A DNA stretch of 64,000 nt from Apus apus (GCF_020740795.1 NC_067301.1:5208001-5272000), one strand, 5' to 3'; positions 52,001-63,730 are shown, counted from the stretch's first letter. The notes: generated by a model from the letters alone, not told the origin. A program made the numbers and translations.

Positions 52001-55000
52001 CTGGAAATGTCTGAAACTCCCTCTAATGGCCAAAAAACCCCTCAGTGGGTGGGGCATTTTATGGTACTTCACCATCATCAATCTCCTGTTACAGAAATTG
52101 TATCTCTTCTCTCCTTCTCTCCTTCTCTCCTTCTCTCCTTCTCTCCTTCTCTCCTTCTCTCCTTCTCTCCTTCTCTCCTTCTCTCCTTCTCTCCTTCTCT
52201 CCTTCTCTCCTTCTCTCCTCCTCTCCTCCTCTCCTCCTCTCCTCCTCTCCTCCTCTCCTCCTCTCCTCCTCTCCTCCTCTCCTCTGTCTTTTTTCTTACA
52301 GGAAATGTTTGACATTTACATATGGTCTAATAATGAGGGAAGGTTTTGCACTCACATTTGTGGGCAATTACGTCCTGGTTCTCTGGGACATCTTGTACTG
52401 CTGGTCCCACCAATAGAATTGTTCACAAGTTGTATAAGTAAACAAGACCAAGAGATGGAGAAATTGGTCCTGGAAAAGAAGAAAAGAGGTGGGGATCTGA
52501 CTCTGTTCCAATAAAAGCTCTTTTCTCCTTCAGAAGCAGGTTGCAGAAGCTCCCATAATGACAGGTGTCATGGTGAAGTCCTGGGAAAAGCAGAGGTCTG
52601 ATTTATGTCTGGCTGTAACGAGCCACCAGTCTCCGTCATTTCACCTCTGCTTAGTGTTGAAACTCATTTTATTACTACACCCTCACGTCAGTCTTGGACA
52701 CCTCCAGGGCCTCCTTCCCAACAGAAACTCTTCAGAATCCTATTTTATTTTCATCTTCCATGACTTCTCTAAAGCAGTATCTGCTGCTAAGTCAGCTGCT
52801 CACTGCAAAGAAACATAAGTTTGTCTAAAATTCCATGTAATCAAAGTGGAGCATCTTGAACTCTTAATGCAGCCTGGATTTACTTCCCTTGGTGTTCCAG
52901 CCCACAGATACACAGCTTTCAATCTGAGCACACTGGTCCACATTCAAGTTATCTTCTGTTTTTAAGTTAATTTCAAGTTCAATTTCAAGATATACTGCAA
53001 ACCAAACTTCAAAAGATAATTCTAATAAATTTCTACAGTTGCCACATCTATTCTCAGGTACTTAAGTTCTTGTGCAGGTAGAAGGAGACTTCATAGCTGG
53101 GATATGAGAAGAATATTTTCTGTCATGACACATCAAAACATTACCCTCCTGTCAAGGGAAGAAACAGACTTAAATGGGAAATAATGCTATATGCTAGAAC
53201 AGCTCATGTTGTGCAGAAGTTGATGTTCCATTTATCTTCTTTTTATTCTGTTTCTGTTTTTTTACCTTTTTTGTTTGGTTGGATTTTTGGGTGGCTCTTT
53301 TGGTATAGACTGTAAATCAGATATTAAGCTCCACAAGATAGGACTCCAGTCAACACTCAAGATAATTTCCCAACCACAGTCAATAGCAAATCCTGAGGAG
53401 TGAATGAATGGACATACTCACAGAAGAAAAGTACTTAAAACACTTATTTCTACTTCTTTTCAGTACATTTTTTTGTACAGGTGATTGCAGCTGGTTTTCC
53501 TACTGTTCAGGCTTTTATCTGGTTGTTGAGCTATGAACACCATCAGTGGAGAACAGCACCAGAAGACACTTAGGCAAGCTTCAAAGCTACTGCACGTGGG
53601 GCACATATTCCCTGGGGGGATCCACGTGAACAGGAAATCTCAAATAAGTGCAGTCAAAGTGTTTGGGTTGTTGGGGGAAGAAGGGGAAAATAATACACGT
53701 GCAGGTACATGTGTGTGCAGTGTGAGTGCTGACATACAACAACCAGCCCCCACTTAGAAAAGAATAGTCTCAGACAAGTAGTTTTGAGGAGGTGGGAGTG
53801 ATGTGGTTCAGGCTTGTCTAGTGGGTTTTAGTGGGCCAGAAGTAGCACAGCTGCTTTTACCTGTGCTGTTACATCATGCTTGCCAAAATGCACAGTAGGT
53901 GAGTTATTTCCCTGCCAGGTTCCCTCTCCCTGTGGTTAACTCTTTGTCAAGTATTGAGCACAGGAGGAGTGCAGCACGTACATCCAGCATCTGAAATACA
54001 TGAATAATTTGATTTGTTTAAAGGAAAACAACTGGAAAGCTAAACCATTTCACAGCTGTCAAGGCAACTGTAAAACCTGCAGGACTGCTGAGAAAGCAAC
54101 CTACTGTGAACCTGCCAGGGGAATATAGGGCACAGTTCAAGAAGAAGTACCTACCATTTTGTAACCTGCCTTTCTGAACATGGGAGGTGGGGTAACAGGG
54201 CAGCTCTGATCCCTTCACATTGCAATGGCAAAGGCAAAAATGCTCTGGAGAAACCAAATGACAGGTACAAAGAGTGGCAGTGTGTCCAGCAGGTAAATGA
54301 GCACACAAGAACACTTCAGGGTGGTTGTCTCCTGTGATTCTGAACAGCTTTCTGAATGTTTTGCTCTTCTTTCTCCAGGCTATGTTAAAAAGAAAGCATG
54401 CCCCAGGGACCCAGAGGAAGACTGTATGAGATGTGGACCTGAGCAATATGTGAATGAAGATTTCCAAAGGCCACAATGTGATGCTTGCGTATCGTGTGCT
54501 AAAGGTTTGCCTGCCCTCACACATTCCTTGCAGTTATGTTCTCTCTATATTTACACTTTATTCTTATTTTATTCATTTAGAATTTCCAGCAGCAAAATTA
54601 TCCACCTTTGGCTACTGATTGGGAGCGCAGAATGCTACCTTGTACATAAACACTGTCACTTCCTGTGTGATGTGGGACTGCTTAAAAATTCTGTCATGCA
54701 AAGCTCTCTAAGTCTGCTTTCTGCTTTCTCTCTTCTGTTACAAGCCATTGTCTACAGGCTTCTCCAATTATTCATGACTGAAGTTGCCATCACAAAGGGT
54801 GCCAGTGGCCCATTCTGCTTCCTGAACCTTTGAACCAATGCTGCTCAGCTTTGGCCCCTGCTTTGCATTTTCCTTGTGGGGTGACCCGTTGTTACTGCCT
54901 CTTTTTCTCCCCCACAGAATCTGACCTTGTGGAGAAGGAGCCCTGCTCCTTCAACTCCAGCCGGGTGTGCGAGTGCCGCCCAGGCCTCTTCTGTCAAACT

Positions 55001-58000
55001 CCTGTGAAGCACACCTGCAGCAGATGCCAGCAGCACACTGTTTGCAAGCCTGGTTTTGGAGTCAAAGTCAGAGGTAAGAATTCCTCCTGTCTAACTTACC
55101 TTTCCTAATCTTGGCCTAGGCCTGGACCTGATATGTTTTGATTGGTGGGTCCTTAGTCATTGTTTTTGTTCAGGCAACTCCACAACTGATGTAACCTGTG
55201 AAAAGTGTCCTGATGGAACCTTCTCTGATCAAAACTCCAGCACTGACATCTGCAAGCCCCACACAAAGTAAGACCATAGTTCTTTGATGTGACTAATGAA
55301 TTCAAGTTAATAAAAAAGGAAAAGGGACACCTGGAAATTCTAGTGCAAATTATACAAGTTTATCTTAGAGGCAGCAGGACAGGTTTGGGCCTGGGTGCAG
55401 TTTAGAAGGCCTCTCTTTACACCTGTTGCACAGCTACATGCTGGAGGAAGGAAAGGGATCCCTCTTGCCTCATTTTTGCTTTACTGAGTACAGTGGAATT
55501 ATCAGTGACCATCAGCTTTGCATCCAGGTCAAGAATTAGTGCCACAGGGGTGAGAAGGCTAACAGCTTTTTCACTGAAGGCAATAAATGCAAGTGGTACA
55601 AAAATGAACAAAGGGGTGTTTGTCACATGGAAAATACTCTCCTCTTGTACCAGGGCAGTTTCCTCTAGCACTGATGCACTGTTCTCTCTCATTCCCCAGC
55701 TGTGCCTCCCTAAACAAAGTAGCACTAAGCAAAGGAAATGCCACACACGATCAGGTTTGTCTGGACCAACTGCCCACCTTCCTCACCCCAAGCACTTTGT
55801 CCATGAGACTCAGCAATGAAACAAGTAACTCTGACCTAAGGACATTTGAGGAGAACCTGGTGACCATCACTAGTATTCTTTTAAGTGCCACCACATCTGA
55901 AAACTCCAGTTCAACTCCTGAGGAGAAAGCTCTGGCTGGCACTTTTCCTACCTCGGCCAATGGCAAGATGGCAATGGGAGGTAACAAAGACAAAACATTT
56001 ACTCTGCCTAGCATGTTCTATTTGGGTAGATCTTTGTTAGATGCCATTTTGTATGTGGGAGCTTCCTGCAAATCCCCTACAACTTGTGAAATGTCTGTGG
56101 TTCTGTGTCCAAACACCTAGACCTACAGATAGTTCCCCCGCTGACTTTTCATAGCCTCTCATGTACTCTCTTTCCCTTTCTCTGCTCTAGGTCTACTTCT
56201 TTGGGGAGTGGTTCTCTCTGTGATAGTGCTACTTGTGGGCATGCTATTATTTTGGAAATTGAAGTTTTGCAAGAAGCAGATCCTCATCCTCGTAAGAAAG
56301 CGTGAGTTTTTCAAGCTGTAACACCTTACATGCTGTTTGATCTCCAAGTGTGTGCCAGCTGGGAACTGAGGAAGAAAATGTTTGCTGCTGCTGAGTGGAG
56401 GGGAGGCAGATAAGTGTTCTAGACAAACTCTTCATGCAACATGTTGGGGAACATAAGATTGGCTGTGAATGTATGGAGGAAGATACTACAAGCTGGGTGG
56501 GGAAAGGGTAAGCAGTGGTTTCTTCTCTCAGCACAGACACTAATATTAAACGATACTCAAGTGTTTTGTGAGTATTTGTTGGTTCTTGGGATAGGGTTGG
56601 ACTTTGAGCATGAAAGGAACCGTGATTTTTACTAATACAGACTCTGTAGAGTGGCACATGCCTGTGGAACAACACTCCCTCTTTTGTAGAGAGCAGGATG
56701 TGCACATTGTAGGTGGGTTGTAGACCTGTAGGTGTGGCAAAGCTGTTAGAGCTTGTGTGCTCCGTGAGAAGTTTTGCTCCAGGAATGGTTTCTTTTATCA
56801 GCACATCTGCATTCCATCATTTCATGCAAATCCGGGCTCAGATCTCAAGGTTGTATTCCATATGTCTAAAGAATAAGTGGGTAGTTTTAATATGGAACTT
56901 TATGCTATGGAACTTAAATTTAAAACGTGGAACTTTTTCATGTCAAGGCAGGTGAGGCGCTGGGTGTGACAAGCCACTAGATGGCTCTTTGGTCCCACAG
57001 GAGCGGCTGGGCGATGTGTCACTGCAGGGAGGCTGCACTGGAACATGGCCCTGTTAATTTCTGGACAATCAGATGAGGGAGTCATGTTCCAGAAAAAGTG
57101 GGTGGTGGCCATAGCGACCTGTACACCCCTGGAGTACACACATTTTGCCTGATTAACTAACCGCCTCTCAGCACTTCCTTTCCACTGACTGATCTCTTCT
57201 GTTGGCTTGGATTATCCTAATCACCACACGAGAGCTCTTTCTACTCGTTTATTCAGGAATACAATTTAACACCTCTTGTGTGCAGCTCATTTATCTCAAA
57301 ATGGAATTTTTGCTTCCTCACTTTTTTCTTTTAATAATCCTGCCTTCTGCTTATCTAAAAAGTTCAATCAGTTCATCATTTCAGTAGGTGAATACCAGTT
57401 GTGTGGGGAGAAAGACAGGGATGGACTCAAAGGGCTTTGAGGAGAGCAGGACCTCACAGTCTTGGCAGCAGCATGTCCCTGATTCATCTCAGGCATGTCA
57501 TGGAAGTGCGTCCTCTGTGGTAAAGAAAGCATAATGCAGGTGGGTTGGGCAGTAGATTAGTTTAGGACATGACAGAGCAACTATTAACATTGTTCAGATT
57601 GTTGTGAATTTTCTTCTGATAATTTTTCCTCTTTCCATTGCAGGTCCTGATCTAGGAAACAAATGTGAAGTAAGTGTGCACAGTATTCCAAACCAGATGG
57701 CTTTCCATTCCAATTTAAATAGTGCTATTTTAAAATGTCCTGTTAAATAGTGCCGGCCTTTTTGTTTGGGCTTTCCTCTACAGTGTGTGATCCTCTAGGT
57801 GCAGTGATGTGATGTACTAGGACTTGCTGCTTTCATGCCTTGGGCTGTGTTTAATGTGGTGTTCAGTCATGTGATGCTGCCAGACTTTCTTGTGAAGGGA
57901 GTATTTGGTTTGGTTCATTCATGTTGCATTCCATGGGACAAGATTCAAAATCACAGCATGAACATGCCTTTTCTGGGAGATCTTTGTCTGTCAGTCCCCT

Positions 58001-61000
58001 TTTATCTTACTGCTCCAGTCACACATGTGGGATTTGTATTCTTCTGTTTTTCCATGTCCCTTTCCCTCTGTGTAGGATTTGGCATGACTGTGACATGGGT
58101 GCACAGTGGGCATTGTTTGTCTGGAAGACTTTCCATCAGGACCAGCTGCTGGTTTAGCAGAATAGTTTACAGATGAACAAGACAAAGATCAGTCACTATG
58201 GTAATAACAGAAAGCAGTTCCTCAGCTGCTGAAATCATCACATTTGGCTGCAATCAGCTACCTTAATTTCAGTGTGTCATTGCTAATTCCTGAGTTGTGG
58301 TGGAGCTTCCACACTTGCTTTCATAGCGAGTCAGACATGAGCAAGAGTTTTAAACTGTACATTTCAAAATCTTACTATGGTTTGTTGTTGGTTTTTCTTT
58401 TCCAACCTTGTAGAGCCAAGCAGAGCTAGGAACCACCAGAAATTTGTGGTGCAGGACCTTTAGTCTCTCTTAGATTCTGGCCTCTCTTTTAAAGGACTGT
58501 TTGCAATTAATTATTCACATAATGACTACTCTGAGCTTGTTTCTTCTACCTGAGGTTCAGCTGAGGCAATTCTATTTTGAACTTCAACCTGTTAAACATC
58601 TGGCTTGTTTTGTTCTTCCATAGGAGCATGGTAGCTCTTTGCAAAACAGTATATTTTCAGTTTTGACAGTTTAACTCTGTCACCATAGGACTAAATATCT
58701 GTACAGGTTTGTCTTCTGATACTTATTCTCACAACTAAATATGAAAAATATCTTATGAAGGTTATTTCTGAGCAAATCCCTTAAAATTCTTACCTCCAGC
58801 ATCTCTTTTTCTTCCTGATGTTATACTCCTTGCTGAGAAGTGGTACTGAGCTGCAGCCCCCAGAATGCAGCTGCTACTGTAGTACAGGAAAACAGGCTCT
58901 GCAACAGAGCATAGAGTGTAGCTTTTTTTGTGGCAAAAAGACAAAATGAAAAATAGATGGATTTACAAACGTTTGTTGGCATCTAAATTGCAGACAAGGC
59001 TGTAGAATTCAGCAAAACATCCAGAAGACTGGATTTCAGTGGAAGTGAGGTGCATTATTGTAAACCTCATCAAAATTCTGTGATTTTAGCTTAGAAATGC
59101 TATTTTAAAATATGACCTTAAGTGATGCAGGAACCTAGGTTGAATAAACTGAAGTTCCTGTTTCAGTTAGGGATTTTGTGCTATTCTGACTCCCACAGGG
59201 GGGTTCTGTAGACCTGTTGCCATCTTCACAATGTTGTTTTTACAGTCACCCCACTTCAGTTCTCCTCTTTGTATTGGCAGAAGATCACACTGACTACTGA
59301 CAGTGGGCTAGAAGAGAAGGAGTTAATTGACAGAACCCTCAATTTGGAAACCAACAATAACTTGGCTTCCAGCACAGAAAAAGCATGTACTCCTGATCTG
59401 AGTCTGGCTGATGTGACACAGAGCAATGGAAATGCTCCAGATTGTCCTATGGATTCTCGAGTCAGAGACCACACGAATAATCGAATTGGTGAGTCTTGCT
59501 TTTTCTTCTCTTGCCTATTCAATCTTTTCAACCATGGGCATATCATGTCATTCTGAGATTATTAGTAAGCTGCAAAGCATCAAAAGCTTCTAACAAAGTT
59601 TGGAGCTGAATCTCCAGAACCTTTGACACACAATTGTGGTATTTCTATTCATTTCATATAATGCTTTCACATTTGGCTTAGTCATTTGTGAGCCTGACAA
59701 AAAAAATGCTCTTCTTCCTCTTTTTCCTTTCAGAAGATGTAAATTTGCAGAAGAAATTTGAAATCCAAAATGTGCCAGCTGGAAAATGATGTTGTAATAC
59801 TTAATGAGAGCTGTTCTTTACATGTCTCAATCTATATATTTCTTCTCTTGGTTTCACAGTAATAGCTTGAAATGTGTCTCTCATCTGTCCCCATAAAGTC
59901 TTTGATCATGGCACAGGGTAGGAGATAAAGTCAGGCAAGGAAGCTTGCTCACAGGAGGAGGATTGTTACCTGAGACACAGTCTGCATGAGACATTCTGGC
60001 AATATTTCCTAACCAAATTTTGAGGTTATTTGAAGGGTTGTTTTGGTTTGACTTTTTTGGTATTACTAGAGCTGATCTTTTCTTACTTAAAGCCCTTTCT
60101 GATTTTTCTAAGTGATGGACTTGGGATCAATGTGATGATTTGACTTGCCATACCCAAAGATCTCCAAGCAGTTGTGAACCATAACCTAGTATCTGATCTG
60201 CAGCATCCTTCTGAATAAAATGCAGTGGTCCAAAGCCATAGCAAAGGTCTTATTACCTTTTGTAAAGGAGTAGGGTCAACAAGTTGGACACAAGGTTCAA
60301 GTCTATCCCATAGAATTCTGTAGTTGATTCTCTGATTGAAAGAAATTAATATCTTTGCTGTTCCAGAGACCCCAGATAATTACCCAGAATTTCTGTGCAG
60401 TGCTGATCCTTTCCCAAAGGCTGCTTTTAATGCAGGTATTGTTGCTTCTCAAAGGAGCAGGAGCATAGACCTTGGATTCTCCGTATCTTATCTTCTCCAC
60501 ATCCTAATTAATTGCTTCTTCTAACAGACTCTTGTGAATATCTTACTGCCTTTTCTAATTTCTCCTTCTCCTGCAGTCCTAGCGATAGAGCAGTGGCTTC
60601 ATCACTGTGAGCTAGATCTGCTTGGTCTGAAATGCCCAGAGTCCCTTTGACAGGGGACCAAAACCAGACAATGTAGTATAAAATGTGCCAGCTTTCCTTA
60701 TCACTTAGTGACTTATCACTTAATCACTTAGCGCTTCCATTTAAAAAATAAAAGCACCTTATAAATAAACAATGAAACAGACATCTCTAAATGTGCAAAT
60801 TCCATAAGCTTGAGCGGGTCAGTGAATTCTGTGTTTTCACAGTGATGGGCTTGATCTCTGTGCCTCTCTTTAAAAATAGAACAAGGGAAAAGAAAAACTG
60901 AGTACCACATAAATATTTTGCTCGAAACGGAACCATCTCTAGGGTCAGCAGTGATTAACAGCCCTCAGCACTATTTTTTTCCTTCCTCAGAAACAATATG

Positions 61001-61235
61001 CATCATGAACGCCAACACTGTTATTGTGGGGCCAATTTCAGATGGGTCTAGTGGCAAGAACTGTGCTGCTAGAGGATGCGAAAGTAATGTGGATGCTCAT
61101 GAAACCATGGAAGAGGAACTGGCAATGCACTATCCAGAGCAGGAAACTGAGTCTTTTCCAGGGAATGATGTGATGGTTCCTGTGGAGGAGGAGGGGAAGG
61201 AATTTCATCACCCCACCACTGCCACTGAAAAGTGA
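43094..61235 (+). CDS. TNFRSF8: TNFRSF8 (CD30), TNF receptor superfamily member 8
   Basis: Type I membrane receptor for CD30L on activated lymphocytes, signalling through TRAFs. Exons: 43094-43165, 51425-51515, 54379-54504, 54918-55073, 55174-55267, 55700-55980, 56191-56301, 57644-57669, 59281-59488, 60991-61235. Phases agree throughout; 469 aa. Exon 1 encodes a signal peptide (LGLWLLLLLQ). Exons 2-5 and the start of 6 encode Cys-rich domains: SCDTHENWFYDE, CMRCGPEQYV, then NSSRVCECRPGLFC, nearly identical to human CD30, and finally TCEKCPDGTFSDQ. Exon 6 is a Ser/Thr-rich stalk. Exon 7 holds the membrane span (LLLWGVVLSVIVLLVGMLLFW) and basic KFCKK. The last exon keeps IMNANTVIVG, the TRAF site PEQET (61134-61148) and VEEEGKE (61182-61202). 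Exon 7 must use donor GT 56302, because GT 56292 leads to an immediate stop. There is one set of Cys-rich domains, without the human internal duplication (595 aa). Confidence 0.93.
43166..51424 (+). other. TNFRSF8: TNFRSF8 intron 1
   Basis: This 8.3-kb intron separates the signal-peptide exon from the first Cys-rich exon. Apart from the CR1 fragment at 47671-47990 I see no exon or repeat in it. Long first introns commonly hold regulatory sites, but none can be named here. Confidence 0.7.
47671..47990 (-). mobile_element. CR1 LINE, 3'-end fragment (5'-truncated)
   Basis: The + strand carries the reverse complement of the avian CR1 3' end. It starts with TCATAGAATCA and GGTTGGAAGGGACC, then CCATGAGCAGGG, GACCAGGCTGC and a stretch ending near CTGTAGCCCC. 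This 5'-truncated form is the usual state of CR1 in birds. The element runs on the - strand inside intron 1 of TNFRSF8. No coding capacity remains. Confidence 0.9.
52103..52285 (+). repeat. Octamer satellite (CTCCTTCT)n then (CTCCTCCT)n in TNFRSF8 intron 2
   Basis: Thirteen uninterrupted copies of CTCCTTCT (52111-52214) are followed by eight copies of CTCCTCCT (52215-52278) and a partial unit. The + strand is purely pyrimidine over about 180 bases, apart from the edges. Long Ser/Leu/Pro-rich frames on + and Glu/Arg-rich frames on - across this stretch are repeat artefacts. It lies in intron 2 of TNFRSF8 (51516-54378). Confidence 0.95.
59734..59789 (+). other. TNFRSF8: Candidate alternative terminal exon of TNFRSF8
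   Basis: A strong pyrimidine tract and CAG acceptor end at 59733. Spliced from exon 9 (donor at 59489, phase 1), the frame reads EDVNLQKKFEIQNVPAGK and stops at TGA 59787-59789. An AATAAA at 60214-60219 could terminate such a transcript. The product would be 406 aa and lack both TRAF-binding motifs. This is sequence prediction only. Confidence 0.4.
60214..60219 (+). terminator. TNFRSF8: Intronic polyadenylation signal in TNFRSF8
   Basis: AATAAA lies in the last TNFRSF8 intron, about 425 bases after the stop codon of the candidate short terminal exon. Its use is unproven. Confidence 0.4.
60367..60435 (+). other. TNFRSF8: Candidate cassette exon of TNFRSF8
   Basis: A 69-base open segment has a TTCCAG acceptor (60361-60366) and a GTATTG donor at 60436. 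Its phase is 1 on both sides, matching exons 9 and 10, so inclusion would add 23 residues (starting ETPDNYPEFLC) without a frameshift. The acceptor tract is moderate. The human protein, as I recall it, has no counterpart at this point. Confidence 0.35.
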
Positions 61236-61870
61236 TAATCCACTGAGGAGATGGGTGAAGCTACAGAAACATCCAGTATGACACTAAGCCTGAATCTCTG
61301 ATAAAGGAAGTAAACACCTAGTGTCTTATGTTGTCTGAAAGCTCGTGTAAAACACTGACATGCATTCAAACAAGGAGTGCTAGAACCAGCAAATGAAGGG
61401 ATCATCCAAACACTTTTCCTTCATAGTTGACATTGAATGCTTCTCTTTCCCTCTCCCAGTATCATGCTGGGAACATGTTTGAATCAAAGCCACAACATCT
61501 GGATGCCAACTCAAGTTTCACAGCCTGCTTTCTCTTAATGAAGGAATGGATTGAGAACTTTCTCTGATTACTTCTATTACCTTTGAACTTTCTGGCCAGA
61601 ATTCCAAGTTAAGCTTGAGCCCCAGCCTTGTTTCATGTGGTTTCTATTCCAGTATTACCAGTACTTCCAATTTCGTCATATATTTTGCAACACCTGTTAT
61701 TTTTGTTAAGGCTTCAGCTCTTGACTGGAAGTCATAATGATTTCCATTTTCCATAACACAAACAGGACTCTTAAGTTTGTGGACTTGATGCTTTTGAGGA
61801 AATAGGATGAAAAGGGGTCACGGAGACTCAGAAAACAGAAGGCAAATAAACACTTCAGGACGTTCTAATT
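61236..61870 (+). other. TNFRSF8: TNFRSF8 3' UTR
   Basis: Non-coding sequence from the stop codon (TGA 61233-61235) to just past an AATAAA at 61845-61850. Confidence 0.65.
61845..61850 (+). terminator. TNFRSF8: Polyadenylation signal, TNFRSF8 main 3' end
   Basis: This AATAAA lies about 610 bases after the stop codon. It is followed by T- and GT-containing sequence (TAATTTTTGAAGTCTGAGTC). Confidence 0.6.
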
Positions 61871-62879
61871 TTTGAAGTCTGAGTCATGTTTTTGACTACT
61901 TCAGGTCATCAGTAAGTGTACAAAATGGAAGCCAAACTGGCTGAACATTTGGATGTGGATGAACTGTGGGGTTAGCCCAGTGTGTAGCCTGCAAAAAGGG
62001 GAAAGAAGAAAATTAATTAGTTTTCTAGGAAAAGGAAGGACTGAAAAACAGGCACAGGAGTTATTGCCTATAACTTTGTTAATGTCTGCTTGTTTTAGAA
62101 TTGCTCATAATCATCAGGGTGACACTGATTTACATATTTGTTCTTTTTTAAAAGTCTGGTTTGTGGTCAACTGGCTTGTGTTAATGCTATTTCTCAATCT
62201 TTTGTGCTGCTTGTTTGATAATTGTAAATGTAATAGTGCTGACTATATTTTTTTCACAGGACAATGGAAAATGAGCAAGATGACAAAGTGTGCCTTAATA
62301 GTCAAAAAAAAGAACCACAAAAACAATTACTTGCTTTGTAGTTTTACCCTGGACAGAATACTGTAAAAACAGCTGTGCTACCTCAGCATCTTTTGTCTTA
62401 GAACACACAGAGGAAACGTAAGGGCATGAAAAACACCTTCTTGGGCCAGACTAGTAGTATGAGCCCAACATTTTGTCTCTGGCAGCCACAGTAAGGGATG
62501 TCATTTAGCAAGAGCACATAAGTCTGGCTGCTCTTTGCATTCCTCACAGGTCTGCAGCATCAGCTGCAATTGGATTAACAATGTGAAAGAGTTTGTTCCA
62601 GCTGTTGGTGTTCTTTTGTTTTGCCATTAATTTTTCTTCTCTCTTTTGAATTGCCTGGTACAATCTGCCTCCATGAGCACCTGTGGCAACAGGTGACAGG
62701 TGGTTACATGCACCTTCTAACAAAGTACTTCTACCAGTTTTAAAATGACTTTTCAGTGAGTGCCACTGGTTCTTGTATTATAGAATTTCATGCTAGACTG
62801 AGTTGCTTTTATGATTCTCAATTGTATTCTCCTCAGCTTCCAGGCCGATTTCCCATCTTTATATTTCTAATCTGGAAAT
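61871..62879. other. Intergenic spacer after TNFRSF8
   Basis: AT-rich DNA with no supported exon or repeat. The open frame at 61953-62366 has no recognisable motif. Confidence 0.5.
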
Positions 62880-63730
62880 ATAGCTAGATGCTCCACTGCC
62901 TTGGTCATTTTAGTTGACATCTGCATCTTCTTTACCTTCAATACATCCTTCTGGATGTCTGGAGGCCAGAACCATGCACTGCACTGAAGAAAAGGGATGG
63001 GCCAATGTTTTAAACAGTAGTGAAATACCTCTCTGGATGACACCAAACATTTTGCTTGCTCCTTTTGGCTGCCCCTGCACACTAAGCAGATGCTTTCAGA
63101 GAACCGTCAAGCATGACTCCAAGATCACTTTTCCGAGTGATAGCTGCTAGATGTGAATTCAGCCCCACTGAATCATAGAATGGTTAAGGACCTTAAAGAT
63201 CATCAGGTTCCAAACTCCCTGCCATGAGCAGGGACACCTCACACTAGACCAGGCTGCACAAAGCCATGTATGCTTGGTTTAGATTATTTTTCCTTAGATA
63301 CATTGCCTCATGTTTGTCTATGTAGAAGCTCATTTGCCACCTTTTTATGAGCTCCCTCTGGCTTTATTTGCCTTCTATATGTCATGTAACTACCTGGAGA
63401 AATTTAGTATTGCCTTCACTGCATGGGTGCTCTTTTCTTCATATCGTTGATGAAGTTATTGAATAGAATTGGCCGCACCCATCCCCACTGCTACTTGTTC
63501 TCTATCCTGAAAAATTACCATTGTGCTGTGCTTTTTCCTTCCTGTCTTTTAAACAGCCATAACTTTTGTATCCTGTAACCTTTTAGCAAATCCATAAAGT
63601 GATCTTGCCTCCAATCTTGTGACAACTTTGTTTTTCTGTCACCTTAGGTGTGGAACCTCACCAAAAGCTTTTTGAGAATCTTGATGTAGTGGGTCCATTG
63701 AATCTTTTTTATTCTTTAAGCCTCACAATA
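62880..63730 (-). mobile_element. Old, diverged CR1-family LINE fragment
   Basis: The + strand resembles the reverse complement of ancient amniote CR1 copies. Recognisable stretches include CTGGATGTCTGGAGGCCAGA, AGCAGATGCTTTCAGAGAAC, GACTCCAAGATCACTTTT, GTTATTGAATAGAATTGG, and ACCTCACCAAAAGCTTTTTG. It is interrupted at 63170-63265 by a younger CR1. Ends are approximate and family assignment is from memory of CR1 sequences. Confidence 0.6.
63170..63265 (-). mobile_element. Younger CR1 3'-end fragment nested in the old CR1
   Basis: The + strand shows AATCATAGAATGGTT, then GGACCTTAAAGATCATC, CCATGAGCAGGG and GACCAGGCTGCACAAAGCC. This is the same 3'-end pattern as the copy at 47671-47990, but only about 95 bases long. 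The older CR1 resumes directly at 63266. Confidence 0.85.

Noticed and set aside
51945-52514. 189-codon Ser/Leu/Pro-rich frame on + and Glu/Arg-rich frame on -
   Set aside because: An octamer repeat without stops stays open in all frames. The frames consist mainly of the (CTCCTTCT)/(CTCCTCCT) array.
54018-54524. 168-codon frame on the - strand
   Set aside because: Antisense to TNFRSF8 exon 3 and intron 2; no motif and no independent signal.
56191-56291. Ending TNFRSF8 exon 7 at donor GT 56292 (GTAAGA)
   Set aside because: It gives phase 0 into exon 8, which then reads an immediate in-frame stop (GTC CTG ATC TAG). The donor GT 56302 gives the open frame RPDLGNKCE.
62867-63082. Open frames on both strands near 62.9-63.1 kb
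   Set aside because: They lie in the diverged CR1 fragment and do not resemble reverse transcriptase or any host protein.
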